From Pseudomonas syringae (GTDB lineage Bacteria; Pseudomonadota; Gammaproteobacteria; Pseudomonadales; Pseudomonadaceae): a stretch of 64,000 nucleotides of DNA. The stretch spans positions 1 through 64,000 of the forward strand of contig NZ_WKCB01000022.1 of the NCBI RefSeq assembly GCF_021606685.1, given 5' to 3'. Within the stretch, counting starts at the first letter, position 1, and each line of letters opens with the position of its first letter. Positions 26,756 through 36,364 of this stretch are shown here, piece after piece. A program made the translations under genes and the position numbers. A model generated the notes under the pieces. That model had not been told where the DNA came from. It ran no database searches and saw only the letters and a list, made by a program, of their open reading frames with translations.

Positions 26756-28183
26756 ATGTCTAATCTGCCAATTAATAATTTCATGCCCATGAATCATAAC
26801 TACCCATTACAGGGTCAAGACAAACCTGTGGTTGATAAAGTGCATGATCCGCTGGTGTCTAATGGTATTACCGATATGCCACTGCTTGATCATGATGCAG
26901 GGTCGAAAGACGATCACGCTACTATGAACACGGCGGTTCTTAATCAGATTTTTGATATGTTGGAATCGCTCTTCAAGGCTATGCGAAACATGTTCACCCG
27001 CCAAGGCGCGATACCCCAACCAATGCCTGAGGCGGGCGTGTTGCCTAAAGTGACGCCGCAGGCCAACCCGGGCTCAAGCGTGGTTGCAGGAACCGCTGAA
27101 AAAACGCCTGAGCAGGCGGACGCAGATCCAAAGGCGAATACCGGCGTGCAATTGCTCAAGGATATTGCGTCCAAAGCCCTTGCGGACGCTGCTGTGATGC
27201 CCAAGCCGGCGCAAAACGCCGAACCTGAGTCAATGGAGAACCCCGGCAATGACGCCGAGAACCGCCCGGAGGCGGGCATGTTGACCAAAACGCTGACTCG
27301 CGAAGTGCCAGACACTCTGTTGGCTAAGGAGTTGCAGAATAGTCAGACCGCTGGAATTAACATGACGGTTCAGGTGATTAACTGCGATCACGCTCATCCT
27401 GAAGTAAATGTTATTCGTGACACCTCAACGGTCGACGGCCAGACATCGTTGCTGCTGAACACTCCGGACACATCCAAAGTTGATGGCCAGACATCGTTGG
27501 TGCTGAACACCCCAGACAAACCCAAAGTCGATGGCCAGACATCGCTGGTGCTGAACACCCCGGACACATCCAAAGTCGATGGCCAGACATCGTCGGTGCT
27601 GAACACTCCGGACATATCCAAAGTCGATGGTCAGACATCGTTGGTGCTGAACACTCCGGACACATCCAAAGTCGATGGCCAGACGTCGTTGGTGCTGAAC
27701 ACTCCGGACACATCCAAAGTTGATGGCCAGACGTCGTTGGTGCTGAACACCCCGGACACATCCAAAGTTGATGGTCAGACGTCGTTGGTGCTGAGCACCC
27801 CGGACAAGCCCGAGGTCGATGGCCAGCCGCCGCTGGTGCTGAATACCCCGGAAAAAACCCAAGTGGATGGCCAGACGCCGTTGGCGCTGAATACGCCTGA
27901 AAAGCCGGAGGTCGATGGGCAGCCGTCCGTGGTGGTAAATAAGCCGGACACGCCAGAGGTTGATGGCGAAACGGTGAAGATCTCCCGGACCCCGAAAAAC
28001 CTTGAGGCGGACACCAAGCCTGGTGACGTGCAACCCGAGGTCACGCCTGGCAGCAGCCCCAAGTTGAAACTGACCTCCCCCGGGCCTGCCGATGACTCTT
28101 TGGATCATGTTTTTCTTAACCGCAGCCGGAACCGGTTCGACAACGCCTGGGGCGCGAATACGGATCACCGGGCGCGGGCGTAA
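26756..28183 (+). CDS. Repeat-rich putative type III secreted protein
   Basis: A 475-residue protein I do not recognise. The first 12 residues (MSNLPINNFMPM) lack Asp/Glu and have Leu at position 4, and the next residues are Asn/polar rich, as in P. syringae type III signals. Residues about 61-81 form a likely amphipathic helix (LNQIFDMLESLFKAMRNMF). Residues 226-417 are twelve 16-residue repeats (VDGQTSLVLNTPDTSK); a Pro/Lys-rich tail follows. It has almost no Cys. First gene behind the hrp box. Base composition is lower in GC than flanking genes. It could be a translocator, helper or effector; no enzymatic domain is visible. Confidence 0.7.
   Translation: MSNLPINNFMPMNHNYPLQGQDKPVVDKVHDPLVSNGITDMPLLDHDAGSKDDHATMNTAVLNQIFDMLESLFKAMRNMFTRQGAIPQPMPEAGVLPKVTPQANPGSSVVAGTAEKTPEQADADPKANTGVQLLKDIASKALADAAVMPKPAQNAEPESMENPGNDAENRPEAGMLTKTLTREVPDTLLAKELQNSQTAGINMTVQVINCDHAHPEVNVIRDTSTVDGQTSLLLNTPDTSKVDGQTSLVLNTPDKPKVDGQTSLVLNTPDTSKVDGQTSSVLNTPDISKVDGQTSLVLNTPDTSKVDGQTSLVLNTPDTSKVDGQTSLVLNTPDTSKVDGQTSLVLSTPDKPEVDGQPPLVLNTPEKTQVDGQTPLALNTPEKPEVDGQPSVVVNKPDTPEVDGETVKISRTPKNLEADTKPGDVQPEVTPGSSPKLKLTSPGPADDSLDHVFLNRSRNRFDNAWGANTDHRARA
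27431..28006 (+). repeat. Twelve 48-bp in-frame repeats
   Basis: Twelve exact-length 48-bp units encode the 16-residue motif VDGQTSLVLNTPD(T/K)(S/P)K. Units 1-8 are nearly identical in DNA and protein, units 9-12 progressively diverge (VDGQPPLVL, VDGETVKIS). This gradient suggests recent expansion at the 5' side. Confidence 0.95.
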
Positions 28184-28268
28184 GTTCGGCAGGTCTTTTC
28201 AGAGCATGGGCTGATGAAGTTGCCCCCTTGGCTGACGATGCAGGGGGGTACTTTAAAAAGGTGAATGT

Positions 28269-29111
28269 ATGTCCGGACTGGCAATTAATTCTGCATCCGC
28301 TGTAAGCCGCAGCTATCACGCGCTTGATGCGCGTGCTGCACTTACCCTTGAAAGTAGTTCGCGTCACGTAAATGCCTCAACCTATGGCGGCCTGTCTTCG
28401 TTGTGGGGTGGCACCCAAGCGGACTTGGCGACCTTACTCAATACGTTTTCGCTAAGGCTCAGCGAGCTTATGGCGAGTTTGCAGCAGGTGTTACCGCAGC
28501 CAGGCGCTCTTGCAGATCTGTCGAGCAAGCGCAATGGCGCCCAACCGGATCATTGCTGGGTTGGGTTCCGCCAGGGGCCTACTGGCAATTGTGTGACGGT
28601 GGCGGCGATCAAGGCCGCCATGCTCAAGTTTGGGCAAAGCCCCACGGATATTTTTCAGGGCGTTAGCAAAGAGGGTAACGGCTATCGAGTGGTCATGCGC
28701 GACGGCTACTCGCTGCATGTAAGTCGTGGGGAGTTAGCGCAGGCTGCGCGAGCGTCCAGGTTTGTCAGCCGAGATAAAGAAGTGCTCAAGGATGCGCATT
28801 TCTTGTTTGCGGTAAGTGCCAAACGAGCTCAACTGGAAAATAATGATGGTTACGCGCGAAGGGGTTTCGGGTTTGCCATTTATAGCTTGAATGAAGGTGA
28901 GGATGAAGATGAAAACAAGCCTGGGGAAGCGCTACTCAGGCTGGGGTTGGGGCGCTATATCAAGCGTGTTCCTGTGAGTGAACTTGCGCGTGGTGAGTTG
29001 GGTGTTGTCAATTGCGGTAATCACTCGGCGGTGGTGATTAACGGTGTTGAAGAGTATTACGGGAGGAGAGGGAAAATTCCGGTACGGGGCGATGCAATCG
29101 CGTTCACGTAA
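28269..29111 (+). CDS. Putative papain/calpain-like cysteine protease, type III effector candidate
   Basis: A 280-residue protein. N-terminus MSGLAINSASAV has no acidic residue in the first 12, Leu at position 4 and many Ser, matching type III signals. An amphipathic helix follows (residues 52-72). The core has QGPTGNC with Gln102 six residues before Cys108, the spacing of the papain/calpain oxyanion Gln and catalytic Cys, then His252 in GNHSAVVIN. A late acid or Asn partner is not clear. The domain recurs in the next gene. It starts 85 bp after the repeat gene with AAAGGTG before the ATG, and ends TAATG on the frame of the next. Fold and activity are inferred. Confidence 0.68.
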   Translation: MSGLAINSASAVSRSYHALDARAALTLESSSRHVNASTYGGLSSLWGGTQADLATLLNTFSLRLSELMASLQQVLPQPGALADLSSKRNGAQPDHCWVGFRQGPTGNCVTVAAIKAAMLKFGQSPTDIFQGVSKEGNGYRVVMRDGYSLHVSRGELAQAARASRFVSRDKEVLKDAHFLFAVSAKRAQLENNDGYARRGFGFAIYSLNEGEDEDENKPGEALLRLGLGRYIKRVPVSELARGELGVVNCGNHSAVVINGVEEYYGRRGKIPVRGDAIAFT

Positions 29112-29203
29112 TGCGCGATAGTAAGTTGTCAGTCGATCATCAGTGTGTCTTGCCCTCGTTTTATATCGGGGGTCGCTTATCAATTGTGCAGGTGGGTAAT
29201 GAA

Positions 29204-30565
29204 ATGATGAGTTCGGTTTCAGGCAGTGTTGTGCCTGTGAACAAAACCAACGCTACGCGGTTTCCTCAAACCGCGTTAGTTGGTTTTTCGGCCACCCGAG
29301 GTGAGGAATATTTCCCCGTTGGCAAAAAAGGTGAAAAACCCAAGGCTATTATCAATGCCTTCAACGCTGCGGAGCGTCGCTTTGGTGAGCATTTTGATGT
29401 CAGCACTCACGCTGCGGTGATCAAGATGATGATGCTCAGGTTTGGCCAAAGCCCCGCTGATGTATTTGATCGAGTAACGCCGGTTGCAGGTGGCTATAAC
29501 GTGATCATGAAGGACGAATTCAAGCTCCATCTGACTCAGGATGAGTTGCAGCGCGCCGCGCGAGCCTCAGGGTTCGTTGGCAATGACCGGGGCGCTATTC
29601 AAAACGCCAGCTTCATCTTTGCCGCGTTCGTCAAGCGCAAGCAGCTTGAAGGCACGCGCGCCTCGAAGAGCAACAGCTTTGAGGCGGTGCTGACCCGTAC
29701 GCGGGAAGGCGAAACTCCCCAGCGACTCCTCAATGGCATGGGCATGGTTGGTTTTATGCGGTATGTCGAATCCAATGAGATGCGCGGCAAGGACGCGGTT
29801 GGCGTAGTGGGCGTTCGCAACTTTGGCTCAGCGCTGGTGCTGGAGGGGGTCAAGCATGATCACCAGAGGCAGGAGCCGCTGGGGCACCACTACGGTTACA
29901 TGCTGGCGGGTGAGGAGAGTGCAGATGATGAGCGTTGGGTTGAGCCTGGCAGCGCCAGCGTGTCCAGCGTGCCGGTGGGCGTCAAGCCTGGCGATATCTG
30001 GGGCGGTTTCTATCAGGGCGTCGAGGGGAATTGTGTGACCGTCTCGGCGATCAAGGCCGCCATGATGAAGTTCGGGCAGAACCCGTCCGGTATCTATAGA
30101 AATATCCGCAAGACTGCCAGTGGCTATAAGGTAACCATGCGTGACGGTCACTCACTGCATTTGACCTTTAAAGAGCTGCAAAAGGCTGAACAGGCTTCAA
30201 ACCTCAAGGGGGCTGACAAGAACCTGATCAAGGACGCCAATTTCCTCTACGCAGTGAGTGCAAAGCGCGCCCAGCGGGAGAACAACGAGTTCCGCGCCAA
30301 AGGGAGCTTTGAAGCAGCGATGGGCACGCTCAATGATGGCGAGTTCCCGGGTGAAGCCTTTCGACGCCTGGGGCTGTATGCCTACACACGGCCAAGTACC
30401 GCGCAGGAATTGGCCGACGGTGCGCTAGGCACCCTGGCAAGCACTGAGCATTCGGTCGCGGTAGTAAACGGCAACCTGGATTTCTATGGCTCCAAATGGT
30501 CACTGGCGGCGTCGGAATGGAAAAACACCGGCTACCGCGCAATCAAGCTGGTGGGCGCGTCATAA
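29204..30565 (+). CDS. Two-domain paralogue of the cysteine-protease-like protein
   Basis: A 453-residue protein with two copies of the preceding gene's domain. The C-terminal copy keeps QGVEGNC (Gln271, Cys277) and His416 in EHSVAVVNG, followed by LDFYGS. In the N-terminal copy, FDVSTHAAVIK aligns on GNCVTVAAIK, so Cys becomes Ser67, the Gln becomes Gly and the His becomes Gly (FGSALVLEG). ATG at 29204 (GTGGG upstream) or 29207 gives a Ser-rich, acid-free start (MMSSVSGSVVPV) like type III signals; the frame is also open from 29111, overlapping the preceding stop as TAATG. Convergent and overlapping by 6 bases with the GGDEF/EAL gene. Confidence 0.68.
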   Translation: MMSSVSGSVVPVNKTNATRFPQTALVGFSATRGEEYFPVGKKGEKPKAIINAFNAAERRFGEHFDVSTHAAVIKMMMLRFGQSPADVFDRVTPVAGGYNVIMKDEFKLHLTQDELQRAARASGFVGNDRGAIQNASFIFAAFVKRKQLEGTRASKSNSFEAVLTRTREGETPQRLLNGMGMVGFMRYVESNEMRGKDAVGVVGVRNFGSALVLEGVKHDHQRQEPLGHHYGYMLAGEESADDERWVEPGSASVSSVPVGVKPGDIWGGFYQGVEGNCVTVSAIKAAMMKFGQNPSGIYRNIRKTASGYKVTMRDGHSLHLTFKELQKAEQASNLKGADKNLIKDANFLYAVSAKRAQRENNEFRAKGSFEAAMGTLNDGEFPGEAFRRLGLYAYTRPSTAQELADGALGTLASTEHSVAVVNGNLDFYGSKWSLAASEWKNTGYRAIKLVGAS

Positions 30566-33500
30566 CAGCAGCCGCCTGAAACCCTCCACCGGCAGAGGGC
30601 GGCTGTGCAGGTAGCCTTGATACAAATGGCAGCCAAGCCCCTGTAAAAACGCCAGCTGTTCCAGGGTTTCAACGCCTTCGGCAATCACCTCAAGGTTCAG
30701 GCTGCGGGCCATGGCCACGATGGCGCGGATGATTTCCGCGTCGTTCGGGTCGTGGGTGGCATCACGGACAAACGACTGGTCGATCTTCAACGCATCCACC
30801 GGCAGACGTTTGAGGTAGGTCAGTGACGAATACCCGGTGCCAAAATCATCCATGGCAAAACTGATGCCGAGCTTTTTCAAGCGACGCATTTTGCTGATGG
30901 TGTCGTCGAGGTTTTGAATCACGATGCCCTCGGTGATCTCCAGCTTCAACAAGCTAAACGGCAATTGGTGCGCACGCAGACTGCGCTCCACCCGCTCGAC
31001 AAAGTCGTTCTGGCGAAACTGCCGGGGGCTGATATTGACGCACAGGCTGAAGTTCAGCGGGTCCACCAGGCCGTCGGCGATCAATTCGGCAAAGGTGGCG
31101 CAGGCTTCGTCGAGGATCCAGGTGCCGACTTCCAGAATCAGCCCGCTGTCCTCCAGCACCTTGATGAATTCGGTCGGCGACTGCGCGCCCAGTTGCGGGT
31201 GTTGCCAGCGCACCAGGGCCTCGGCGCCAACGATAATGTTGCCGCGTGCATCCACCTGGGGCTGGTAATGCACGCTGAACTCCCCGCGTGACAAGGCCAG
31301 GCGCAGGTCGGTTTCCATGCGCAGGCGTTCACTGGCGGTTTTTTGCATGCTGTTGTGGAACATCTGCGTGGTGTTGCGCCCCGAATCCTTGGCGCGGTAC
31401 AGGGCGATGTCGGCGCGCTTGAGCAGGTCCGCAGGGGTCGAGCCATGGTCGGGAATCAGCGCTACGCCAATGCTCGGTGTGACCTGCAAGCGGTGGCCGT
31501 CGAGGAACATCGGCTCCGAGAGGAGTTCGCGCAGGGTGTCGGCCAGTTCCTGCACCTGGGCGCTGACCTCCATGCGCGTGCCGTCCAGGCCGCTGAGCAG
31601 TACCACGAATTCGTCGCCGCCCAGGCGCGCCACGGTGTCCTCCATGCGCACGCTGGCTTCCAGGCGTGCAGTGACGATTTTCAGCACGCTGTCGCCCACC
31701 GGGTGCCCGAGGGAGTCGTTGATGTGCTTGAAGTGGTCCAGGTCCAGGAACAGTAGCGCGCCGCGCAGGTTGTGTCGCTTGAGCAGCGCGATCTGCTGGC
31801 TCAAGCGGTCCATCAGCAGGGCGCGGTTGGGCAGGTTGGTCAGTGGGTCGTGATAAGCCAGGTGGCGGATCTGTGCCTGGGCGTTTTTAAGCAGGCTCAC
31901 ATCCCGCGCGGTCAGCAGCAGGCACGGGGTTTCATTGAGGGTGATCGGTTCGACCGAGACTTCCACCGCGAGCAATTCGCCACGTTTGTTGTGCCAGAGC
32001 ATTTCCAGGTGATGAATGCGGCCCTTGATCTGCAGCTCGGCCAGGAGCGCGGCGCGCTGGTTTTCATCGGCCCAGATCCCGATCTGGTACAGCGTCAACC
32101 CGATGGCTTCGTCGGCGCGGTAGCCGGTCAGGCGGCAGAAGCCATCGTTGACCTCCACATAGCGGCCGGTGTCGCGCTCGGTGATGGAAATCGCGTCGGG
32201 GCTCGAGTGGAAGGCCTTGGCGAATTTCTCTTCGCTGGCCTTCAGCGCGGCCTCCGAGCGCTGTTGCTGAGTGATATCGCGCAGGGTAGTGACGATGCAC
32301 GGCTGGTCACCCACCTTGATCAGGCGGCTGGAAATCATGCAGGTCAGCGCCTGGCCATCCTTATGGTGCACCACGATGGCCACATTGCTGAGCGCCTGCT
32401 CGCGAATGACCTGTTCGATGCGTTGCAGGCGTTTACTCGATTCGTCCCACAGGCCGATCTGCTCGACGCTTTTGTCGATCACTTCGGCGGCGGTCCAGCC
32501 GAAGATCTGGGTAAAGGCGGGGTTGATCTCGATGAATGCGCCGCTGTCCAGCCTGGTGACGCAGATCGGGTCCGGGCTGGCCTGGAACAGGCTGGCGAAT
32601 TTCTCCTCGGAGGCGCTCAGGCGTTGTTCGCGCTCGACCTGGTCGGTGATGTCCAGCAGGGTCCCGGCCATGCGCAGCGGCGCGCCCTGGTCGTCGCGAT
32701 AGAGGCGGGCACGGCTTTCGAGGTAGCGCGAGCTGCCATCTTCGAGTTGCACGCGGTAAGTCAGTTGGTAGTTACCGGCCGGGCCTTCGCGCAAGGTGCG
32801 ATAGGCGTTGCGCATGTTTTCCCGTTCTGTCCTGGGCATGCCCTCAAAGAACGCATCGAAGGACTCATGGAAGGGCTCGGGCGGCAAGCCATGCAATTGC
32901 GCGGCGCGGGCCGAGCCGTAGAGCATGCCGCTGGGGATGTGCCAGTCCCAGGTGCCCAGCTGCGCGGAGTCCAGTGCCAGGTCAAGGCGCTCCTGGCTGT
33001 CTTTGAGCGCTTGCTCGGCGTTTTTGCGTTCGGTGGTGTCGAGGAACGTGCTGAGCAGATAGGCCTGGCCGTCAAGCTCGACCTTTTGCGCGCTGAGGGT
33101 GCCGTCGTGGATCTGCCCGTTACTGGCGCAGAACTGCACCTCCATGGTGATGGGCTGGCCCTTGCGCTGCGTGGCCTTGACCAGTTGCGCGCGCTGCTCG
33201 GGGTGGCGCCACAGGCCCAGGTCCAGCGTGGTGCGGCCAATGGCATCGGCCAACGGCCAGCCGAAGAGCATCTCAAAATACTGGTTGGCTTCGCTGATCA
33301 GGCCGTCGGACTGTCGCGTCAGCAAGACCATGTTGGGGCACAGGTGAAACAGCGTGGCGAAGCGTTTTTCGGAGTGGCTGAGGGCGTGCTCGCGCTCGCG
33401 CTGTCGGGTCGTCTCGCGGATCACGCCGATCATGCGGCGCCGACCTGCCTTGTCCGGCGCCAGGCTGCCGTTGATCTCCAGCCAATGATGGGTGCCGTCC

Positions 33501-33838
33501 GGCCACTGGATATGGTGATGCATGGCCTGCTCGAACGGCTCGCCCGCCAGCACCGCGTGAAAGGCCCGCACCACGCGGGCGCGATCTTGCTGCGCAAGCA
33601 AATCAAGATAATCCAGGTCTTTGGGCAGCGGTTGGCGTGGATCGAAGCCGAACAGCGCCTGGGTGCCCCGGGACCAGCTTATCCTGCCGGTATCGATTTC
33701 CCAGCACCACGCGCCCAGCCGGGCAGCGTTGAGGGCTGCCAGCAGTTGCGGCGCGCTGTCCCAGCTTTGCTCCGCCTCTTGAGGGTCAAGGGCGTAAATA
33801 CGGGGCAGGGGTGGCACGGAATCGACGGGGTTGCGCAT
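30560..33838 (-). CDS. Multi-PAS GGDEF/EAL cyclic-di-GMP enzyme
   Basis: A 1092-residue cytoplasmic c-di-GMP regulator. Five PAS-like sensor domains fill about residues 30-650 (repeated EEKFA-LF-SSPD starts), followed by a diguanylate cyclase domain with GGDEF intact and an RxxD inhibitory site (RMED) five residues before it, then an EAL phosphodiesterase domain with EALVRW and DDFGTGYSS. Both halves look catalytically competent. ATG at 33838 follows GAAGG; TTG at 33859 is the alternative. No membrane segment. The sensed signal is unknown. Confidence 0.92.
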   Translation of the reverse strand: MRNPVDSVPPLPRIYALDPQEAEQSWDSAPQLLAALNAARLGAWCWEIDTGRISWSRGTQALFGFDPRQPLPKDLDYLDLLAQQDRARVVRAFHAVLAGEPFEQAMHHHIQWPDGTHHWLEINGSLAPDKAGRRRMIGVIRETTRQREREHALSHSEKRFATLFHLCPNMVLLTRQSDGLISEANQYFEMLFGWPLADAIGRTTLDLGLWRHPEQRAQLVKATQRKGQPITMEVQFCASNGQIHDGTLSAQKVELDGQAYLLSTFLDTTERKNAEQALKDSQERLDLALDSAQLGTWDWHIPSGMLYGSARAAQLHGLPPEPFHESFDAFFEGMPRTERENMRNAYRTLREGPAGNYQLTYRVQLEDGSSRYLESRARLYRDDQGAPLRMAGTLLDITDQVEREQRLSASEEKFASLFQASPDPICVTRLDSGAFIEINPAFTQIFGWTAAEVIDKSVEQIGLWDESSKRLQRIEQVIREQALSNVAIVVHHKDGQALTCMISSRLIKVGDQPCIVTTLRDITQQQRSEAALKASEEKFAKAFHSSPDAISITERDTGRYVEVNDGFCRLTGYRADEAIGLTLYQIGIWADENQRAALLAELQIKGRIHHLEMLWHNKRGELLAVEVSVEPITLNETPCLLLTARDVSLLKNAQAQIRHLAYHDPLTNLPNRALLMDRLSQQIALLKRHNLRGALLFLDLDHFKHINDSLGHPVGDSVLKIVTARLEASVRMEDTVARLGGDEFVVLLSGLDGTRMEVSAQVQELADTLRELLSEPMFLDGHRLQVTPSIGVALIPDHGSTPADLLKRADIALYRAKDSGRNTTQMFHNSMQKTASERLRMETDLRLALSRGEFSVHYQPQVDARGNIIVGAEALVRWQHPQLGAQSPTEFIKVLEDSGLILEVGTWILDEACATFAELIADGLVDPLNFSLCVNISPRQFRQNDFVERVERSLRAHQLPFSLLKLEITEGIVIQNLDDTISKMRRLKKLGISFAMDDFGTGYSSLTYLKRLPVDALKIDQSFVRDATHDPNDAEIIRAIVAMARSLNLEVIAEGVETLEQLAFLQGLGCHLYQGYLHSRPLPVEGFRRLLL

Positions 33839-33904
33839 TATCAAAGGGCCTTCGCTCAATGGGCGTTCGGCGCGGTCTGGTTCAGACCTTGAGGCCGCAC
33901 AGCT

Positions 33905-34795
33905 TCATGCCGGTATCCCTGGCAGATCGACCTGTGCATCCAATAGGCTCATGAAAGCCCGCGCAGCGTTCGACAGCGTCCTTTCGGTGTGCACGATATA
34001 GCCTAGCTGGCGACTGAGCTGTATGCCCGGCAAAGCGATACTTGCCACCTGATCATCGAGCATGGTGCGCGGCAACACGCTCCAGGCCAGGCCGATGGAC
34101 ACCATCATCTTGATAGTTTCCAGGTAGTTAGTGCTCATCGCGATGTTCGGCGTGAGGCCCTGGGCCTCGAACAGTCGGCTGACAATATGGTGGGTAAAGG
34201 TGTTGCCCCCCGGGAAAACCGCCGGGTGGCCGGCAATATCGGCCAGGCTGACATTGCCATTGCTGATCAGGCTGTGCTCCGGCGCCACCACGAAATCCAG
34301 CGGGTCATCCCACACCGGCGTGGCACGCACCAGGTTGTGGGGCTCGGGCGCCAGGGTGATCACCGCCACTTCAGCGCGGCCATGGAGGATTTCTTCGTAG
34401 GCCACTTCCGAATCGAGGAACTGAATATCCAGCGCCACGTTGGGGTATTCGCGGGTAAACGTGCGCAACACCGGCGGTAGACGGTGCAGGCCGATATGGT
34501 GGCTGGTGGCCAGAGTCAGGCGGCCACTGACCTCGCCGGTCAGGTTGGTCAGGGCGCGGCGCGTATCGTCCAGCACGTTGAGGATCTGATAAGCACGCGG
34601 CAGCAGGGCCCGCCCGGCCTCGGTCAAGCCGACCTCACGGCCCAGGCGGTCGAACAAACGCACCTTCAATTGTTGCTCCAGACCCGCGATGCGTTTGCTG
34701 ATGGCCGGTTGGGTCAGGTGCAGGCGCTCACCGGCGCCGGAGAAGCTGCCTGTCTCGGCGATGGCAATAAAGGCATTGAGGTTGGCCAAGTCCAT
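33905..34795 (-). CDS. LysR family transcriptional regulator
   Basis: A 296-residue LysR regulator with helix-turn-helix (FIAIAETGSFSGAGERLHLTQPAISKRI) and a substrate-binding effector domain. ATG at 34795 is chosen; the longer frame adds ten residues without homology. It is divergent from leuC across 140 bp and, as in other pseudomonads, is a likely regulator of leuCD or of a nearby gene; direct evidence is position only. Confidence 0.87.
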   Translation of the reverse strand: MDLANLNAFIAIAETGSFSGAGERLHLTQPAISKRIAGLEQQLKVRLFDRLGREVGLTEAGRALLPRAYQILNVLDDTRRALTNLTGEVSGRLTLATSHHIGLHRLPPVLRTFTREYPNVALDIQFLDSEVAYEEILHGRAEVAVITLAPEPHNLVRATPVWDDPLDFVVAPEHSLISNGNVSLADIAGHPAVFPGGNTFTHHIVSRLFEAQGLTPNIAMSTNYLETIKMMVSIGLAWSVLPRTMLDDQVASIALPGIQLSRQLGYIVHTERTLSNAARAFMSLLDAQVDLPGIPA

Positions 34796-34935
34796 TGTGG
34801 TATTCCAGTTGGTAATCCAAAGCATAAAAAATATGAATTTGAGTTATTTAATGTAGCGCCATACCATCAGCCTCACAAGCCAAAGGGTTATTGAAAAGCC
34901 CGGCATACAGAAACACCGCTGATGAGGACCGACTG

Positions 34936-36354
34936 ATGGCCGGCAAAACGCTTTACGACAAGCTTTGGGATTCCCATGAAGTGAAACGGCGCGATGATGG
35001 CTCGTCGCTGATCTATATCGACCGTCACATCATCCATGAAGTGACCTCGCCTCAAGCGTTCGAAGGCCTGCGACTGGCCGGGCGCAAGCCTTGGCGCGTC
35101 GACTCGATCATCGCCACGCCGGACCACAACGTGCCGACCACGCCGGAGCGCAAGGGCGGTATCGACGCGATTGTCGACACCGTTTCGCGTTTGCAGGTAC
35201 AGACCCTCGACGACTATTGCGACGAATATGGCATCACCGAATTCAAGATGAATGACGTGCGTCAAGGCATCGTGCACGTGATCGGCCCGGAGCAGGGCGC
35301 GACCTTGCCGGGCATGACCGTGGTTTGCGGCGACTCCCATACCTCTACCCACGGCGCATTTGGCGCTCTGGCCCATGGCATCGGCACCTCCGAGGTCGAA
35401 CATGTGTTCGCCACCCAGTGCCTGGTCGCCAAAAAGATGAAGAACATGTTGGTCAAGGTCGAAGGCACGTTGCCGTTCGGCGTGACCGCTAAAGACATCG
35501 TGCTCGCCGTGATCGGCAAGATCGGCACCGCCGGCGGTAACGGCCATGCCATCGAGTTTGCCGGCAGCGCGATTCGCGACCTGTCCATCGAAGGCCGCAT
35601 GACCATCTGCAACATGTCCATCGAAGCCGGTGCCCGCGTGGGCATGGTGGCCGCGGACGAAAAAACCGTTGAATACGTCAAGGGCCGTCCATTTGCACCT
35701 GCCGGTGCTGACTGGGACGCCGCCGTTGAAGCCTGGAAAGACCTGGTCTCCGACGCCGATGCGGTGTTCGACACCGTGGTTGAACTGGACGCTGCCCAGA
35801 TCAAGCCGCAAGTCAGCTGGGGCACCTCGCCGGAAATGGTTCTGGCCGTCGACCAGAACGTCCCGGACCCGGCCAAGGAAACCGACCTGGTCAAGCGCGG
35901 TTCCATCGAGCGCGCCTTGAAGTACATGGGTTTGCAGGCCAACCAGGCGATCACCGACATCCAGCTGGATCGCGTCTTCATCGGCTCCTGCACCAACTCG
36001 CGGATCGAAGACCTGCGTGCTGCGGCGGTGATCGCCAAGGGCCGCAAAGTCGCCTCGACCATCAAGCAAGCCATCGTGGTGCCGGGTTCGGGCCTGGTCA
36101 AAGCGCAAGCCGAAGCCGAAGGCCTGGACAAAATCTTCCTCGAAGCCGGTTTTGAATGGCGCGAGCCGGGCTGCTCGATGTGCCTGGCGATGAACCCGGA
36201 CCGTTTGGAGTCGGGCGAGCACTGCGCGTCCACCTCCAACCGTAACTTCGAAGGGCGTCAGGGCGCCGGCGGGCGTACCCACCTGGTCAGCCCGGCCATG
36301 GCCGCTGCGGCTGCCGTCAACGGTCGTTTCATCGACGTTCGCGAATTGATCTGA
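34936..36354 (+). CDS. leuC: 3-isopropylmalate dehydratase large subunit
   Basis: The 472-residue [4Fe-4S] aconitase-type subunit that with LeuD isomerises 2- to 3-isopropylmalate in leucine synthesis. Cluster Cys residues are in IGSCTNSR (near residue 350) and [12 protein letters not shown] at 34936 follows GATGAGGA and gives the family start [14 protein letters not shown]. leuD follows at 10 bp and leuB, asd continue the same direction. Confidence 0.97.
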   Translation: MAGKTLYDKLWDSHEVKRRDDGSSLIYIDRHIIHEVTSPQAFEGLRLAGRKPWRVDSIIATPDHNVPTTPERKGGIDAIVDTVSRLQVQTLDDYCDEYGITEFKMNDVRQGIVHVIGPEQGATLPGMTVVCGDSHTSTHGAFGALAHGIGTSEVEHVFATQCLVAKKMKNMLVKVEGTLPFGVTAKDIVLAVIGKIGTAGGNGHAIEFAGSAIRDLSIEGRMTICNMSIEAGARVGMVAADEKTVEYVKGRPFAPAGADWDAAVEAWKDLVSDADAVFDTVVELDAAQIKPQVSWGTSPEMVLAVDQNVPDPAKETDLVKRGSIERALKYMGLQANQAITDIQLDRVFIGSCTNSRIEDLRAAAVIAKGRKVASTIKQAIVVPGSGLVKAQAEAEGLDKIFLEAGFEWREPGCSMCLAMNPDRLESGEHCASTSNRNFEGRQGAGGRTHLVSPAMAAAAAVNGRFIDVRELI

Positions 36355-36364
36355 GGAATACCCG

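Noticed and set aside
27431..28006. CRISPR array
   Set aside because: The 48-bp units abut without spacers and are in frame within a coding sequence.
26756..28183. Minus-strand open frames opposite the repeat gene
   Set aside because: They are repeat-driven shadows of the 48-bp units; the plus frame has the start site, upstream hrp box and coherent N-terminus.
30560..33859. Long plus-strand frame opposite the GGDEF/EAL gene (31772-33892)
   Set aside because: It lies antisense to a gene with intact GGDEF and EAL motifs and has the Val/Ala/Gly/Gln-rich composition of a high-GC shadow frame.
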